Part shown: positions 63,202 through 64,000 of the stretch, one piece after another
Layout of the letters: each line of letters begins with the position of its first letter
How positions within the stretch are numbered: position 1 is the first letter of the stretch
Source: Arthrobacter bussei
GTDB lineage: Bacteria; Actinomycetota; Actinomycetes; Actinomycetales; Micrococcaceae
Reading direction: 5' to 3'
Assembly: GCF_009377195.2 (NCBI RefSeq)
Contig: NZ_VJXX01000001.1
Span: forward strand, 372,001 to 436,000
Length of the DNA stretch: 64,000 nucleotides
Made by a program: the position numbers and the translations under genes
Notes under the pieces: generated by a model
What the model was told of the DNA's origin: nothing
What the model saw: only the letters and a program-made list of their open reading frames with translations
The model's database searches: none

Positions 63202-64000
63202 ATGCACCACGCCCCTGAACCCCGGACTCCGAGCCCGGGACGTCGCCGACGCCTCGTCGCACCGCGTGCGCTCTCCATCGCGGCCCTGAGCTTCGCGCTG
63301 ATGGTCCCGCTGGTACCGGCCGGCGCCCAGGAACCGGCGCCTTCTCCCGCCGCAACGGCGTCCGCCACTGCGGAACCGTCGTCGACGACCGGTCCCACGA
63401 CTCCCGCCGACGGCGCGGGCGTCGCTCCTGCCCCTGCAGCGCCGTCGACGGCACCCAGCCCGACGCCGTCACCATCCCGTTCGACCGCCGCGCCCTCCCC
63501 GACGGCGTCGGCAACCGCCTCGACCCGGCCCGCTCCGACACTTGAGGAGGAGATCGGCGAGTTGGGAGCGTCCATGGGCCAGGGGCTCAAGCGGCTGCGG
63601 GAGTCGGGCGATGTCCAGGCGCCGACGGACCGCGAGCAGACCCTGAACGCCCTCGTGAAGGACATCGGGGTCGATGCAGCATCGGCGCAGGTCGCTGCGG
63701 AGCCCCCGGCGAACGCCGCAGCGGCCTCGACATGGAGGCCGCCGGGCATCCAGGGCATCGACGTGTCGAGCCACCAGTTCGAGGTCGACTGGCGTACCGC
63801 CTACAACCAGGGAGCCCGGTTCGCCTACGTCAAGGCGACCGAGGGAACGGGATACAAGAACCCCTACTTCGGCCAGCAGTACGGCGGATCGGCCGGCGTC
63901 GGCATGGTCCGGGGCGCCTATCACTTCGCGCTTCCCGGCACGACCTCCGGAGCGGCACAGGCGAACTACTTCGTCGACAACGGGGGCGGCTGGAGTGCCG
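63202..64000 (+). CDS. GH25 muramidase, N-terminal part (runs off the window)
   Basis: The frame runs from ATG 63202 (AAGGAAG eight bases upstream; ATG 63196 is too close to it) to the window end. It encodes a signal peptide (about residues 18-38, PAGAQ), a long Ser/Pro/Thr/Ala linker (40-115), a short helical segment, then the GH25 domain beginning GIQGIDVSSHQFEVDWRTAY. FAYVKATEGTGYKNPYF and VGMVRGAYHFALP follow. The catalytic Asp of IDVSSHQ is present. GH25 enzymes cleave glycan strands between MurNAc and GlcNAc. It lies 29 bases after the metalloprotease gene. The C-terminus is beyond the window. Confidence 0.9.
   Translation, partial: MHHAPEPRTPSPGRRRRLVAPRALSIAALSFALMVPLVPAGAQEPAPSPAATASATAEPSSTTGPTTPADGAGVAPAPAAPSTAPSPTPSPSRSTAAPSPTASATASTRPAPTLEEEIGELGASMGQGLKRLRESGDVQAPTDREQTLNALVKDIGVDAASAQVAAEPPANAAAASTWRPPGIQGIDVSSHQFEVDWRTAYNQGARFAYVKATEGTGYKNPYFGQQYGGSAGVGMVRGAYHFALPGTTSGAAQANYFVDNGGGWSA

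Noticed and set aside
61493-63541. 682-codon minus-strand open frame
   Set aside because: It is antisense to the metalloprotease repeats and the muramidase start, has biased Arg/Gly/Val composition and no recognisable domain.

Overview
This is a very GC-rich actinobacterial chromosome segment, most likely from Micrococcaceae (Arthrobacter or a close relative). The support is gene content: a 2-oxoglutarate decarboxylase Kgd with a built-in E2-like domain, a GuaB1-type GMP reductase, the SigR/RsrA redox pair, a Cds1-type cysteine desulfhydrase, the 24-residue ribosomal protein bL37, and secreted proteins with RGW-type repeats known from Arthrobacter muramidases. Many genes start six bases after a TAnnnT box, as expected for leaderless actinobacterial transcripts. 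The genus is an inference. I see no prophage, insertion sequence or CRISPR array; nearly everything looks like core or lineage-typical chromosome.

Layout. 0-4.4 kb: tRNA-Arg(CCG), then a tightly overlapping DUF4129 - small membrane protein - MoxR - DUF58 - membrane protein operon. 4.5-9.7 kb: a frameshifted WYL regulator and the helicase HrpA. 9.7-13.2 kb: a HIT protein, a tandem-repeat block, a mercaptopyruvate sulfurtransferase divergent from a cysteine desulfhydrase, and an MBL-fold hydrolase. 13.3-18 kb: Zur, two MarR regulators and the zinc importer ZnuABC. 18-22.4 kb: two CNNM/CorC-type CBS membrane proteins and GuaB1. 22.6-33.7 kb: Kgd, an SGNH-like protein lacking its nucleophile, and a four-gene oligopeptide-type ABC importer. 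33.8-39.8 kb: an oxidoreductase, bL37, RsrA/SigR, DoxX, AroA, RsgA and a cold-shock protein. 39.9-46.2 kb: a HisN-type phosphatase, a methyltransferase, a manganese importer with its DtxR-family regulator, and a YbdK-type ligase. 46.6-48.7 kb: a GH36 alpha-galactosidase. 48.8-55.1 kb: tmRNA, SmpB, an M23 endopeptidase, FtsX, FtsE and RF2. 55.2-60 kb: a Tad/Flp pilus cluster. 60.3-64 kb: a secreted zinc metalloprotease and the start of a GH25 muramidase.

How the genes work together. Two metal importers are each close to a matching regulator: Zur with ZnuABC, and an MntR-like protein as the last gene of its own manganese operon. The manganese operon starts inside a pair of near-identical 21-bp repeats that look like its operator. 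SigR and RsrA form a thiol-oxidative-stress switch, and an exact GGAAT-N18-GTTG promoter lies upstream of sigR, implying autoregulation. SmpB and tmRNA form the trans-translation pair. FtsE and FtsX sit directly before a coiled-coil M23 hydrolase, which is probably their septal effector.

Three genes carry lesions: a 1-base deletion in the WYL regulator, a 1-base loss in a G run in the membrane gene after smpB, and an in-frame TAA in the first tadE. Each is biologically plausible, but together they also fit residual sequencing error. No clearly novel multi-gene system is visible. The best candidates for new biology are the manganese operator overlapping a leaderless start, the alternative SigR starts, and the protease-muramidase pair beside the Tad cluster.
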